Position numbers and translations under genes: made by a program. From JAZRPG01 sp045649105 (GTDB lineage: Bacteria; Bacillota; Clostridia; Oscillospirales; JAAYXM01): a stretch of 8,828 bases of DNA. Below are positions 1-6,260 of this stretch, in pieces. The DNA lies in the NCBI GenBank assembly GCA_045649105.1, contig JAZRPG010000032.1, positions 1-8,828 of the forward strand, in the 5' to 3' direction. The notes under the pieces were generated by a model. The model did no database searches, was not told the origin of the DNA, and saw only the letters and a list, made by a program, of their open reading frames with translations. How positions within the stretch are numbered: position 1 is the stretch's first letter; each line of letters starts with the position of its first letter.

Positions 1-1074
1 TTCTGTCCATGCAACGGTTATCGCGGGCAGTGCGCTTACACCGAATGCAACCGTGAAGGTCGGAATGAGGTTATACAGCGTAACCGCCATACCTTTATAG
101 CATCCGTTTAAATAGTTCGGTATGCTCTCAAGAGACTTTCCCGGAGGGATTGCCGCTCCGTACACCTGCGCCAACGCCTCAAAATTTGTGTCCACTGCAA
201 AATGAAGACGGTTAAGAACGGACCAAAGGTCTATAACTCCCGTAAGCTGTCCGACGCACGAACCGAGAGCAATCGGGATTGCCACCTTTACTATCCGTTT
301 AAAAATCGTTCTGCCGGACGACTCCTCCTGCGGAACCGAAAGCTCCTCAGCCGTAATGCCGTCACCGCGCCGTTTGTGCCTTATATATACGGAAAGCCAG
401 CTTCCCAACGCTCCGAAAGCAACGCCGAGAATTGCACCTGCTGCCGCAAGCTGTAATACTCTGAGCTCCGCCGCCTCATAAGAATCAAACACTGTGCCCA
501 AAACCGTTCCCGATTTGTTAAACTCAGCTATCCCGAGTTTATACATAGTCATAGAAAGCCCAAGTCCGAGTATGAGCTTTACAACAACCTCAATTACCTG
601 CGCACCTGCCGTCGGATACATGTTCTGCAGACCTTCATAATATCCCTTATACGCTGATGTCAGACACACGAAGAATACTGTCGGCGCCATGGCCATAACG
701 GCAAGATACGCACCGGGATTGTTTATGGTTTTGACAAAGAACCCCGCACCGAAGAACATAAGGCAAAAACCTATTGTTCCCGTTATCAGGAATACGGTAT
801 TTGCAATTTTAAGCGTTTTCCGCACATCACGAAAACGCCCCTGTGATGCGCTTTCTGCCACTATTCGGGCTATTGCAACAGGAAGCCCTGCATTCGATAT
901 TACATATACAGGCATATATAAATCATAGGCCGTGGAAAAATAGCCCATTCCGTCTCCGCCGAGAATATTGGTAAGCGGAATTTTGAAAAGCGCACCAAGC
1001 ACTTTAACTATAAGCGCGGCGACAGACAGAATCAGCGCGCCCTGCATAAAGCTCTGTTTTTTGCGTTGCACCAA
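1..1074 (-). CDS. MurJ/SpoVB-type (MOP superfamily) lipid flippase, C-terminus outside window
   Basis: Partial gene of 358 codons, open at the left edge and so missing its C-terminal part (family members are about 500 residues). It encodes a polytopic membrane protein of the polysaccharide-export/MATE-like group that includes SpoVB and MurJ, which flip lipid-linked cell-wall or glycan precursors. Visible are a basic N-terminus followed by a hydrophobic helix (about residues 10-30), many further membrane segments, the family hallmark KGYYEGLQNMYPTA at 143-156, and YNLIPT at 334-339 leading into another helix. The likely start is TTG at 1074, with GAGGGTG at 1088-1082 seven bases upstream; GTG at 1071 is the alternative. 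An in-frame stop at 1089-1087 excludes a longer form. It lies 21 bases after rpe and is probably co-transcribed. The family is clear. Whether the substrate is lipid II, a spore-cortex precursor or another glycan lipid cannot be decided here. Confidence 0.88.
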   Translation of the reverse strand, partial: MVQRKKQSFMQGALILSVAALIVKVLGALFKIPLTNILGGDGMGYFSTAYDLYMPVYVISNAGLPVAIARIVAESASQGRFRDVRKTLKIANTVFLITGTIGFCLMFFGAGFFVKTINNPGAYLAVMAMAPTVFFVCLTSAYKGYYEGLQNMYPTAGAQVIEVVVKLILGLGLSMTMYKLGIAEFNKSGTVLGTVFDSYEAAELRVLQLAAAGAILGVAFGALGSWLSVYIRHKRRGDGITAEELSVPQEESSGRTIFKRIVKVAIPIALGSCVGQLTGVIDLWSVLNRLHFAVDTNFEALAQVYGAAIPPGKSLESIPNYLNGCYKGMAVTLYNLIPTFTVAFGVSALPAITVAWTE

Positions 1075-1095
1075 TTTATCACACCCTCATATCCG

Positions 1096-1740
1096 CTACT
1101 TGCGCAGCTCGCTTATCGCGACTGCCATATCAGCTGCACCGAACACAGCAGAGCCCGCAACTATAACATTCGCACCCTGTGCCTTTGCCGCCTCTACATT
1201 ATCGGGAGTAACTCCCCCGTCAATTTCAAGAAGACATTTCGGATTTCTTGCATTTATAAGCGCCCTTGTCTCACCGATTTTCGGCAGACATTCCGCAATA
1301 AACTTCTGCCCGCCGAATCCGGGCTCAACCGTCATAATAAGCACCATATCAAGAATATCAATGTATTTTTCAAGTGCGCTTACCGGAGTTTTCGGCTTTA
1401 TGGAAAGCGCGCACAGCACACCCGCCTCCTTTATCCGCTCCAGTGTCTTTCTTATGTCAGAGTCGCACTCCTCATGTATGGTTATTATATGTGAGCCTGC
1501 CTTTATAAAATCATCAAGATAAAAATCAGGGTCAGATATCATAAGATGCACATCAAGCGGAATTGAGCTGATTTTTGAAATCGCCTTTACCACAGGTGCG
1601 CCGATTGTTATATTGGGTACAAAATGCCCGTCCATAACATCGACATGCGCCATATCCGCACCTGCGTTTTCAAGGCGCTTAATCTCGCTTTCGAGATTTG
1701 CAAAATCTGCTGATAAAATTGAAGGTGAAACCTTAATCAT
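1096..1740 (-). CDS. rpe: Ribulose-phosphate 3-epimerase
   Basis: Encodes 214 residues, the usual length for this cytosolic TIM-barrel enzyme, which interconverts D-ribulose 5-phosphate and D-xylulose 5-phosphate in the pentose phosphate pathway. Visible motifs are SPSILSADFANL at 5-16, HVDVMDGHFVPN at 32-43, DVHLM at 63-67, MTVEPGFGGQKF at 136-147, EIDGGV at 172-177 and VAGSAVFG at 194-201. By family knowledge the metal ligands are His32, Asp34, His65 and Asp174, with Asp34 and Asp174 as the acid/base pair. All are present. I chose ATG at 1740 because GGAGG (1753-1749) lies eight bases upstream. The in-frame ATG at 1755 overlaps that ribosome binding site and would add five residues. A good sigma-A promoter precedes the gene, and the flippase gene follows after 21 bases, so the two form an operon. 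Confidence 0.97.
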   Translation of the reverse strand: MIKVSPSILSADFANLESEIKRLENAGADMAHVDVMDGHFVPNITIGAPVVKAISKISSIPLDVHLMISDPDFYLDDFIKAGSHIITIHEECDSDIRKTLERIKEAGVLCALSIKPKTPVSALEKYIDILDMVLIMTVEPGFGGQKFIAECLPKIGETRALINARNPKCLLEIDGGVTPDNVEAAKAQGANVIVAGSAVFGAADMAVAISELRK

Positions 1741-1773
1741 ACTGATGTCCTCCATATAAATTGAATATACCTT

Positions 1774-1802
1774 ATTTTATATCAAAGAAACGAAAAGGTC
1801 AA
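1774..1802 (-). promoter_or_regulatory. Sigma-A promoter of the rpe operon
   Basis: On the minus strand TTGACC (1802-1797) and TAAAAT (1779-1774) are separated by exactly 17 bases. Transcription would begin near 1767, giving a leader of about 27 bases before the rpe ATG at 1740. No operator-like repeat is evident in the leader. Confidence 0.72.
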
Positions 1803-1990
1803 TCTATTTATGCGTAACATTTACGCCCGCACCGGCATATTCTGTAAATGAGCAGAGCGGTGAAGCACAGCTTGCGATTATTCCTTACCTTTCCTCCTAT
1901 TGATACAGCGGGCATGGTATAATTTTTGCGCACCGCTCTTTCATATAGCCCGCTTGCGCCCATCCCGCAGGCGGGCATCCATATCCGCAT
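1803..1990. other. Gene-free stretch with several inverted repeats
   Basis: No convincing gene lies here. Repeats seen are: a hairpin GCGTAA-CAT-TTACGC (1812-1826); a 9-base inverted pair AGAGCGGTG (1854-1862) and CACCGCTCT (1931-1939); an inverted pair GCCCGC (1948-1953) and GCGGGC (1971-1976); and GCGGGCAT repeated directly at 1908 and 1971. The plus strand has an extended -10 element TGGTATAAT at 1915-1923 without a matching -35 (TTGATA is only 12 bases away). The minus strand has AGGAGGAAAGG at about 1898-1888 but no start codon at a useful distance. A minus-strand frame stays open from 2002 to 1808 (64 codons), but its apparent start lies inside the degV terminator and the product matches no family I know. 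This could be a small dispersed repeat, a structured RNA or a decayed gene. Confidence 0.45.
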
Positions 1991-2039
1991 AAAAAAGAGC
2001 AACGACAGACGCAGAACCTGCGATAACCGTTGCTCTTTT
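1991..2039 (-). terminator. Intrinsic terminator after the degV-like gene
   Basis: A perfect 12-base inverted repeat, AAAAGAGCAACG (1993-2004) and CGTTGCTCTTTT (2028-2039), encloses an inner hairpin CGCAG-AAC-CTGCG (2010-2022). It begins 12 bases after the degV-like stop. On the minus strand the stem ends in a run of T (1996-1991). On the plus strand it also ends in TTTT, so it may stop transcription in both directions. Confidence 0.8.
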
Positions 2040-2050
2040 CATTAATTAAA

Positions 2051-2923
2051 TCAGTCCCGTTCTTTTCCGAGGAAAAACAGCGCAATCGTGCCCGGGCCCG
2101 AATGGGACCCTATCGTTGAGCCGATATAATTTATCTTTACATCAGAAATATCAAACCGGCTGCGCACCTCATTCTCAACATACTTTGCATCAGCCTCGGC
2201 ATCGCCGTGACTTATAAATACCATCTGCCCTTCAGGATCTTCAATACACTTCTCCATCTGATTGACAAGCTCATCAAGCGCCTTCTTCCGCCCGCGAACC
2301 TTCATATAAGGACAAAGCTTGCCTTCATTATTGCAGAAAAGGACCGGCTTTATATTCAGAATCCCTCCAAGTATTGCCACAGTTGAAGAAATCCGCCCTC
2401 CGCGCTGCAGGAAGCTTAAATCATCAACAGTGAAAAAATGGTTCACCTTCTGCTTATTGGCTTCCACCCAATCGCGCACTTCAAAAAGGCTTTTGCCCGC
2501 CTGCTTCATCTTAGCCGCATAATATACAATAAGACCCTGCCCCATAGATGCACACTTCGTGTCTACTACTTCTATAACGCTGTCCGGAGAGGACTCTAAA
2601 ATATCCTGCCTTGCAATGCACGAGGATTGAAAAGTACCGCTTATTCCTGATGAAAAACCGAGATACAGGATATCCTTTCCATCAGCAAGAATTTTTTCAA
2701 AGCACTCACGGAATCTCTCGGAATTTATCTGAGATGTTGTCGAAACCTCTCCTGCGCGCAATCTTTTATAGAAATTTTGCACCGCACTGCTGTCCGTAGT
2801 ATCATACAGAGTCTCCCCGCCAATTGTGCAGCTCATAGGAATTACTGTAAGTCCAAGCTCTGAAATAAGTTCTGCTGTCAAATCCACAGTTGAGTCGGTC
2901 ACGATGACATATTCTCTTTCCAA
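2051..2923 (-). CDS. DegV family fatty-acid-binding protein (FakB-like)
   Basis: Encodes 290 residues, the usual DegV length. DegV proteins (FakB in staphylococci) hold a free fatty acid in a buried pocket and present it to the kinase FakA for phosphorylation and entry into phospholipid synthesis. Visible motifs are IVTDSTVDL at 7-15, TSQ at 63-65, SSGISGTFQS at 91-100, VVDTKCASMGQG at 119-130, FLQRGGRIS at 171-179, KPVL at 192-195, GRKKA at 211-215 and GSTIGSHSGPGT at 268-279. The start is TTG at 2923: GGAGGAGG (2939-2932) sits eight bases upstream and the family N-terminus begins right after it. The frame stays open further upstream only because it runs through a terminator and into tRNA-Gly. 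No fakA gene is in the window. The partner kinase and the preferred fatty acid are unknown. Confidence 0.93.
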   Translation of the reverse strand: MEREYVIVTDSTVDLTAELISELGLTVIPMSCTIGGETLYDTTDSSAVQNFYKRLRAGEVSTTSQINSERFRECFEKILADGKDILYLGFSSGISGTFQSSCIARQDILESSPDSVIEVVDTKCASMGQGLIVYYAAKMKQAGKSLFEVRDWVEANKQKVNHFFTVDDLSFLQRGGRISSTVAILGGILNIKPVLFCNNEGKLCPYMKVRGRKKALDELVNQMEKCIEDPEGQMVFISHGDAEADAKYVENEVRSRFDISDVKINYIGSTIGSHSGPGTIALFFLGKERD

Positions 2924-2948
2924 TGCAAGCTCCTCCTCCGAATTATTT

Positions 2949-2984
2949 AAAAAGCGCGTCCGCGACAAACAGCCACGAACGCGC
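2949..2984 (-). terminator. Intrinsic terminator between tRNA-Gly and degV-like gene
   Basis: On the minus strand a 13-base-pair stem, arms 2984-2972 and 2966-2954 with three G-T pairs and a five-base loop (2971-2967), is followed by TTTTT (2953-2949). It ends the tRNA-Gly transcript. Only nine bases separate the T run from the degV ribosome binding site, so it could also act as a leaky terminator or attenuator for degV. Confidence 0.85.
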
Positions 2985-2988
2985 ACTT

Positions 2989-3002
2989 GCAGCATATGCT
3001 GC
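2989..3002. repeat. Perfect 14-base palindrome next to the tRNA-Gly 3' end
   Basis: GCAGCATATGCTGC is fully self-complementary and begins two bases beyond the tRNA CCA on the minus strand. In RNA it could form a five-base-pair hairpin with an AUAU loop just downstream of the mature tRNA end, perhaps affecting 3' trimming. It could also be a protein-binding site or chance. Confidence 0.5.
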
Positions 3003-3003
3003 C

Positions 3004-3078
3004 TGGAGCGGAAGACGAGATTCGAACTCGCGACTTTCACCTTGGCAAGGTGACACTCTACCACTGAGTCACTCCCGC
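3004..3078 (-). tRNA. tRNA-Gly (anticodon GCC)
   Basis: The 75-base cloverleaf can be laid out fully by eye. The acceptor stem GCGGGAG pairs with CTTCCGC (one G-T). The D stem is ACTC/GAGT, the anticodon stem TCACC/GGTGA with loop TTGCCAA, and the T arm GCGAG-TTCGAAT-CTCGT. Discriminator T is followed by an encoded CCA. Anticodon GCC reads GGC and GGU. A very strong promoter lies just upstream and an intrinsic terminator downstream. Confidence 0.97.
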
Positions 3079-3090
3079 GTCTCTGTTATA

Positions 3091-3118
3091 ATTATAACAT
3101 ATTTTTGCCACATGTCAA
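3091..3118 (-). promoter_or_regulatory. Consensus extended -10 promoter of tRNA-Gly
   Basis: On the minus strand TTGACA (3118-3113) and TATAAT (3096-3091) are both perfect consensus hexamers, 16 bases apart, and TG precedes the -10 as TGTTATAAT. Transcription would start near 3084, a few bases before the mature tRNA at 3078. The -10 lies inside a 14-base palindrome GTTATAATTATAAC (3085-3098), which might be incidental or a regulator site. Confidence 0.9.
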
Positions 3119-3186
3119 TATCAAAAATCAAAATATACATAAGCCATTTTTTGTTTTGAATCCCCTCTTAAAACAGCATATGTCTA

Positions 3187-3215
3187 TTGACATTCAAGTT
3201 CTTTTAAAATATAAT
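3187..3215 (+). promoter_or_regulatory. Perfect-consensus sigma-A promoter of the DUF1015 operon
   Basis: TTGACA (3187-3192) and TATAAT (3210-3215) match the sigma-A consensus exactly with a 17-base spacer. A/T-rich DNA upstream (3119-3186) could act as an UP element. Transcription would start near 3222, leaving a leader of about 58 bases. This places the in-frame ATG at 3217 upstream of the transcript and supports ATG 3280 as the true start. Confidence 0.9.
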
Positions 3216-3236
3216 TATGCTTGCTTATTATTATTT

Positions 3237-3265
3237 ATTATTCTACATTATTCTACAAATTATTC
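3237..3265 (+). repeat. 10-base tandem repeat in the DUF1015 operon leader
   Basis: ATTATTCTAC occurs twice head to tail (3237-3246 and 3247-3256) and a third partial copy ATTATTC follows at 3259-3265, ending at the AGGAG ribosome binding site (3266-3270). The segment lies within the predicted 5' leader. The function is unknown. It could be a protein-binding or translational control site, or replication slippage in A/T-rich DNA. Confidence 0.7.
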
Positions 3266-3279
3266 AGGAGCAAGAAAAA

Positions 3280-4545
3280 ATGAACAATCAAGTTTTTTCT
3301 CCGGGTGACATATTGTTACCGTCAAAAAAAGTCAATATGGAGAAATGGAGTGTTGTGGCATGTGACCAGTATACCTCAGAACCCGAATACTGGAATGCCG
3401 TTTCTGATTTTGTCGGAGATTCACCCTCCACTCTTCATGTGACACTTCCCGAAATTTATCTCGAGTCGGGAGATACCTCCGCAAGAATATCAGCTATAAA
3501 CAGCACTATGAACGACTACATATCCTCCGGTATTTTTAACGCTCCGGTTTCAAAATACATTTACGTAGAGCGCAAGCAACGCGACGGAAAGGTGCGTCAC
3601 GGCCTCATGGGCGTTGTCGACCTTATGGAATATGATTACATGCCCGGTTCGCAGTCTAAAATCCGTGCCACCGAAGGGACGGTTTTAGAGCGCATACCTC
3701 CGCGCGTACGTGTTCGCGAGAATGCCCGTCTTGAGCTTCCGCACATTATGCTGCTCATCGATGACCATGAAAAAACCGTCATTGAACCGCTTATTGACAA
3801 AGCCGGAAGTCTTGATGTTGCATATGACTTCCCGCTTATGCAGGATTCCGGTCATATACGCGGATATTTTGTAAACGCAGACGATGAAAAGCGCATCGAC
3901 GCAGCTCTTCTGGCGCTTGCTGACAAGGATTCCTTTGAGAAAAAGTACAAGGTGTCAGGAAAAGGCGTTCTGCAATTTGCCGTCGGTGACGGAAACCACT
4001 CACTCGCAACCGCAAAGGAGTGCTTCACCCGCATTAAAGAAACATTGCCGGAAGATGAATGGAGGACGCATCCTTCAAGATATGCTCTTGTTGAGCTTGT
4101 TAATCTGCATGATGATTCTCTTGAATTTGACGCAATACACCGCGTTGTTTTCGATATCGACGCAGAGCATTTACTCAAGTGTCTCTCAGAGGAGTATGAG
4201 CTTTCAGAAAACGCAGAGCAGTCATTTGAGGTTATAACAAATGCCGGCAGAAAAAAAATAGGCATTTCCAATCCGTCATCCAATCTCACCGTAGGTACAC
4301 TTCAGAAATTCCTCGACAAGTATATTGCCGAGAACGGCGGACGCGTTGACTATATTCACGGCGCAGACGTAGTTGAGCGTCTGGGCAGCAAACCGGGAAA
4401 CATCGGTTTCCTTCTCGAGGTCATCAAAAAAGACGATCTCTTCCCTACAGTAATTCATGACGGAGCTCTTCCCCGCAAGGCATTCTCTATGGGGCATGCA
4501 TGGGACAAGCGCTTCTATCTTGAATCAAGATGTATTAAAAAATAA
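3280..4545 (+). CDS. DUF1015 family protein, function unknown
   Basis: Encodes 421 residues, normal for the DUF1015 (COG4198) family. It appears soluble and cytosolic, with no signal peptide. Recognisable family blocks are ACDQYTSEPEYW at 28-39, ERIPPRVRVRENARLELPHI at 137-156, GDGNHSLATAK at 236-246 and PRKAFSMGHAWDKRFYLESR at 398-417. The biochemical role of the family is not established to my knowledge. In other genomes members often lie near serine biosynthesis genes, which are absent here. The DGNHS motif recalls the DG-x-HR-like motif of ParB/SerK-type proteins, but that is only a resemblance by eye. ATG 3280 is chosen for AGGAG at 3266-3270; the longer frame from 3217 starts before the predicted transcript and adds a spurious hydrophobic tail. 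First gene of a two-gene operon, 21 bases before the TIM-barrel gene. Confidence 0.92.
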   Translation: MNNQVFSPGDILLPSKKVNMEKWSVVACDQYTSEPEYWNAVSDFVGDSPSTLHVTLPEIYLESGDTSARISAINSTMNDYISSGIFNAPVSKYIYVERKQRDGKVRHGLMGVVDLMEYDYMPGSQSKIRATEGTVLERIPPRVRVRENARLELPHIMLLIDDHEKTVIEPLIDKAGSLDVAYDFPLMQDSGHIRGYFVNADDEKRIDAALLALADKDSFEKKYKVSGKGVLQFAVGDGNHSLATAKECFTRIKETLPEDEWRTHPSRYALVELVNLHDDSLEFDAIHRVVFDIDAEHLLKCLSEEYELSENAEQSFEVITNAGRKKIGISNPSSNLTVGTLQKFLDKYIAENGGRVDYIHGADVVERLGSKPGNIGFLLEVIKKDDLFPTVIHDGALPRKAFSMGHAWDKRFYLESRCIKK

Positions 4546-4566
4546 ATTTTTCAGGAGGCAATACAA

Positions 4567-5619
4567 ATGGAAAACTACAAGCCACTCGTAAAAGGCGTTG
4601 CCTACCACGGCAACCGCATGCTCACACACATCCGCGAGGATATGCAGGATCTTGCAGCAAGCGGATTCACATCAGTTCTGCACATGTTCACACACAACGA
4701 CCTTGACAGACACAAGAACATAATGAAAGAGATATTCGATATCACAAAGTACTACGGTCTTGATGTAATGGTCGACAACTGGGGTCTCGGCGGTGCTCCG
4801 GGAGACAAGTCACACTTCCTGGCATATTATCCGGATGCACATCAGTATTATAACGATGGCACAATGCATCCGACTTCTGCATGCTACAACCAGCAGTCCT
4901 TTGTTGACTTTACAAAGCGTTGGATTGACGCCGTTCTCGAAGCAGGAGGACAGAAGCTCTACTGGGATGAACCCCGCCTTTACTATAAGGAGCTTGAAGA
5001 TGGCGCAGTAAACTGGACCTGCCGCTGCGAAACTTGCCAGAAGCTCTTTGAAGAGCGTTACAACAAGCCGATGCCGACTGTTATCACAAAAGAAGTTGAT
5101 GAATTCCGCAAGTGGTCAATTTCAAATTACATTCAAACTGTTTCCGCCTACGCAAAAAAGAACGGCATGTACAACTCAGTCTGCGTAATGTTCTTTGAAA
5201 ACCAGGGTGTAGATCTTGACTCCATCATTTCTACTCCTTCACTTGACAACATAGGCTCTGACCCGTATTGGGTAAACGTTGCAAACGGTTATCCCGAAAC
5301 ATACAAATACGTCTATGAGCTTGCTAAAAAGAATATAGACATTTGCGAAAAGTACAACAAGGACCACAATCTCTGGATACAGACATTCAATAACCCGACT
5401 GACCGCGAGGAGGAAATCATCGCTGCTGCTGACGCAGTTTATGATGCCGGCGCAAGAACAATTTTCGCCTGGGGTTATCGCGGCTCTGATGCAAACGACT
5501 ACAGAGCAAAGTCACCTGACCGCACATGGTACGCTACAAAGGCTGCATTTGAGCACATCACTGAGAGATACAGAGCTGAATGCAGAAACGCAACAAGAAG
5601 CGCACTCGGCCTTAAGTAA
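4567..5619 (+). CDS. Uncharacterised single-domain TIM-barrel protein, glycosidase-like
   Basis: Encodes 350 residues that I cannot assign to a named family. Eight predicted strands fit an (alpha/beta)8 barrel: GVAYHG (10-15), SVLHMF (36-41), DVMVDNW (66-72), KLYWDEP (130-136), SVCVMFF (204-210), IGSDPYW (229-235), LWIQTFN (269-275) and TIFAWGY (298-304). WDEP at the end of strand 4 puts Glu135 where clan GH-A glycosidases carry the acid/base. A Cys-rich turn, CRCETC at 152-157, resembles one seen in some uncharacterised glycoside-hydrolase-like proteins and might bind metal. No signal peptide or extra domain is seen, so it is probably cytosolic. AGGAGG (4553-4558) lies eight bases before the ATG. 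Asn codons are 19 AAC to 4 AAT, suggesting high expression. It is co-transcribed with the DUF1015 gene and followed by a strong terminator. The fold inference is good; substrate and enzymatic activity are unknown. Confidence 0.85.
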   Translation: MENYKPLVKGVAYHGNRMLTHIREDMQDLAASGFTSVLHMFTHNDLDRHKNIMKEIFDITKYYGLDVMVDNWGLGGAPGDKSHFLAYYPDAHQYYNDGTMHPTSACYNQQSFVDFTKRWIDAVLEAGGQKLYWDEPRLYYKELEDGAVNWTCRCETCQKLFEERYNKPMPTVITKEVDEFRKWSISNYIQTVSAYAKKNGMYNSVCVMFFENQGVDLDSIISTPSLDNIGSDPYWVNVANGYPETYKYVYELAKKNIDICEKYNKDHNLWIQTFNNPTDREEEIIAAADAVYDAGARTIFAWGYRGSDANDYRAKSPDRTWYATKAAFEHITERYRAECRNATRSALGLK

Positions 5620-5634
5620 TTAACTTATTTTTTG

Positions 5635-5680
5635 CAATGGCATCTGAAAAGCAATGTAGCTTTACAGATGCCATTGTTTT
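5635..5680 (+). terminator. Intrinsic terminator of the DUF1015/TIM-barrel operon
   Basis: A perfect 12-base inverted repeat, CAATGGCATCTG (5635-5646) and CAGATGCCATTG (5665-5676), extends inward by AAAGC/GCTTT after an A-A mismatch, then TTTTCTT follows. It begins 16 bases after the TIM-barrel stop and ends six bases before the convergent rubrerythrin stop. On the minus strand the stem is followed by CAAAAAATAAG, not T, so it is a weaker terminator for rubrerythrin. Confidence 0.88.
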
Positions 5681-5681
5681 C

Positions 5682-6260
5682 TTAAAATGAAGCGCGCATA
5701 TATCCAATGCCGTGCTTACACAGCGGACATACCTCAAGCGCATGCTTTGAAGTATACTCATACCCGCAATTTTCGCACTTCCACCTTACCGGCTCTGCCC
5801 TTTTGTAAAGAGTCCCGTCATTTATATGTCTGAGCATTGACTCAAACATTTTTTTATGCTCACTTTCTACACTTGCTATTAAATCATAAGTTGCGGCAAT
5901 CTCTAAAAAACCTTCTTCTCTTGCTATTTCGGCGAATTTGGGGTATATTATTGTTGCCTCGTCTTCTTCCCCGCTTGCCGCGGATTCGAGATTTACAGGC
6001 GTATCTCCGAGCTTATACGGATATCCTCCGTCAATATCGATATTGTCATATCCCGAGCTTTCATTATCCGTTATATACTTAAAAAATACTTTTGCGTGTG
6101 CGCGCTCGTTATTCTCTATCTCGCTTATTATACGATAAAGAACCTCGTGCCCGTCCTTCTTTATTCTGCTCGCATAAAAGCGGTACCTGTTCGCCGCCTG
6201 TGACTCTCCTGCAAAGGAGCGTGCAAGGTTTATAAGCGTCTTTGTTCCGTTTAAATCCAT
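5682..6260 (-). CDS. rbr: Rubrerythrin
   Basis: Encodes 192 residues, the classic rubrerythrin length. It is a cytosolic non-haem diiron peroxidase that reduces hydrogen peroxide to water in anaerobes, taking electrons through its rubredoxin centre. The N-terminal ferritin-like four-helix domain (about 1-145) shows the expected iron ligands: Glu19 in AGESQAANRY, Glu52 and His55 in ENNERAH, Glu98 and Glu101 in SGEEDE, and Glu132 and His135 in VESEH. The C-terminal rubredoxin-like domain has Cys162, Cys165, Cys178 and Cys181 in WKCENCGYEY and VCPLCKHG. ATG at 6260 has AAGGAAG (6273-6267) six bases upstream. It is transcribed away from copA and towards the TIM-barrel gene. No PerR-type box is convincing upstream. 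Assignment is secure; the physiological electron donor is not visible here. Confidence 0.97.
   Translation of the reverse strand: MDLNGTKTLINLARSFAGESQAANRYRFYASRIKKDGHEVLYRIISEIENNERAHAKVFFKYITDNESSGYDNIDIDGGYPYKLGDTPVNLESAASGEEDEATIIYPKFAEIAREEGFLEIAATYDLIASVESEHKKMFESMLRHINDGTLYKRAEPVRWKCENCGYEYTSKHALEVCPLCKHGIGYMRASF

Noticed and set aside
968..1522. Plus-strand 184-codon frame
   Set aside because: Antisense shadow of rpe and the flippase gene, with no ribosome binding site and no family features.
1741..1755. Upstream ATG for rpe
   Set aside because: It overlaps the GGAGG ribosome binding site that serves ATG 1740.
1808..2002. Minus-strand 64-codon frame in the intergenic stretch
   Set aside because: Its start lies inside the degV terminator hairpin, no ribosome binding site precedes it, and the product matches nothing known. 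It is described as an unassigned region instead.
2924..3064. N-terminal extension of the degV-like frame by 47 residues
   Set aside because: It runs through the tRNA-Gly gene and an intrinsic terminator, and the family N-terminus begins at the TTG with its own GGAGGAGG site.
3085..3098. PerR box at GTTATAATTATAAC
   Set aside because: The palindrome lacks the 7-1-7 spacing of a PerR site and overlaps the -10 of a tRNA promoter, where such a sequence is expected.
3217..3279. Hydrophobic N-terminal extension of the DUF1015 protein, resembling a signal peptide
   Set aside because: ATG 3217 lies upstream of the predicted transcription start (about 3222) and has no ribosome binding site; ATG 3280 has AGGAG nine bases upstream.
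3852..4289. Minus-strand 145-codon frame inside the DUF1015 gene
   Set aside because: Antisense to a well-supported gene; the composition is Ser/Arg-rich, as expected of a shadow frame.
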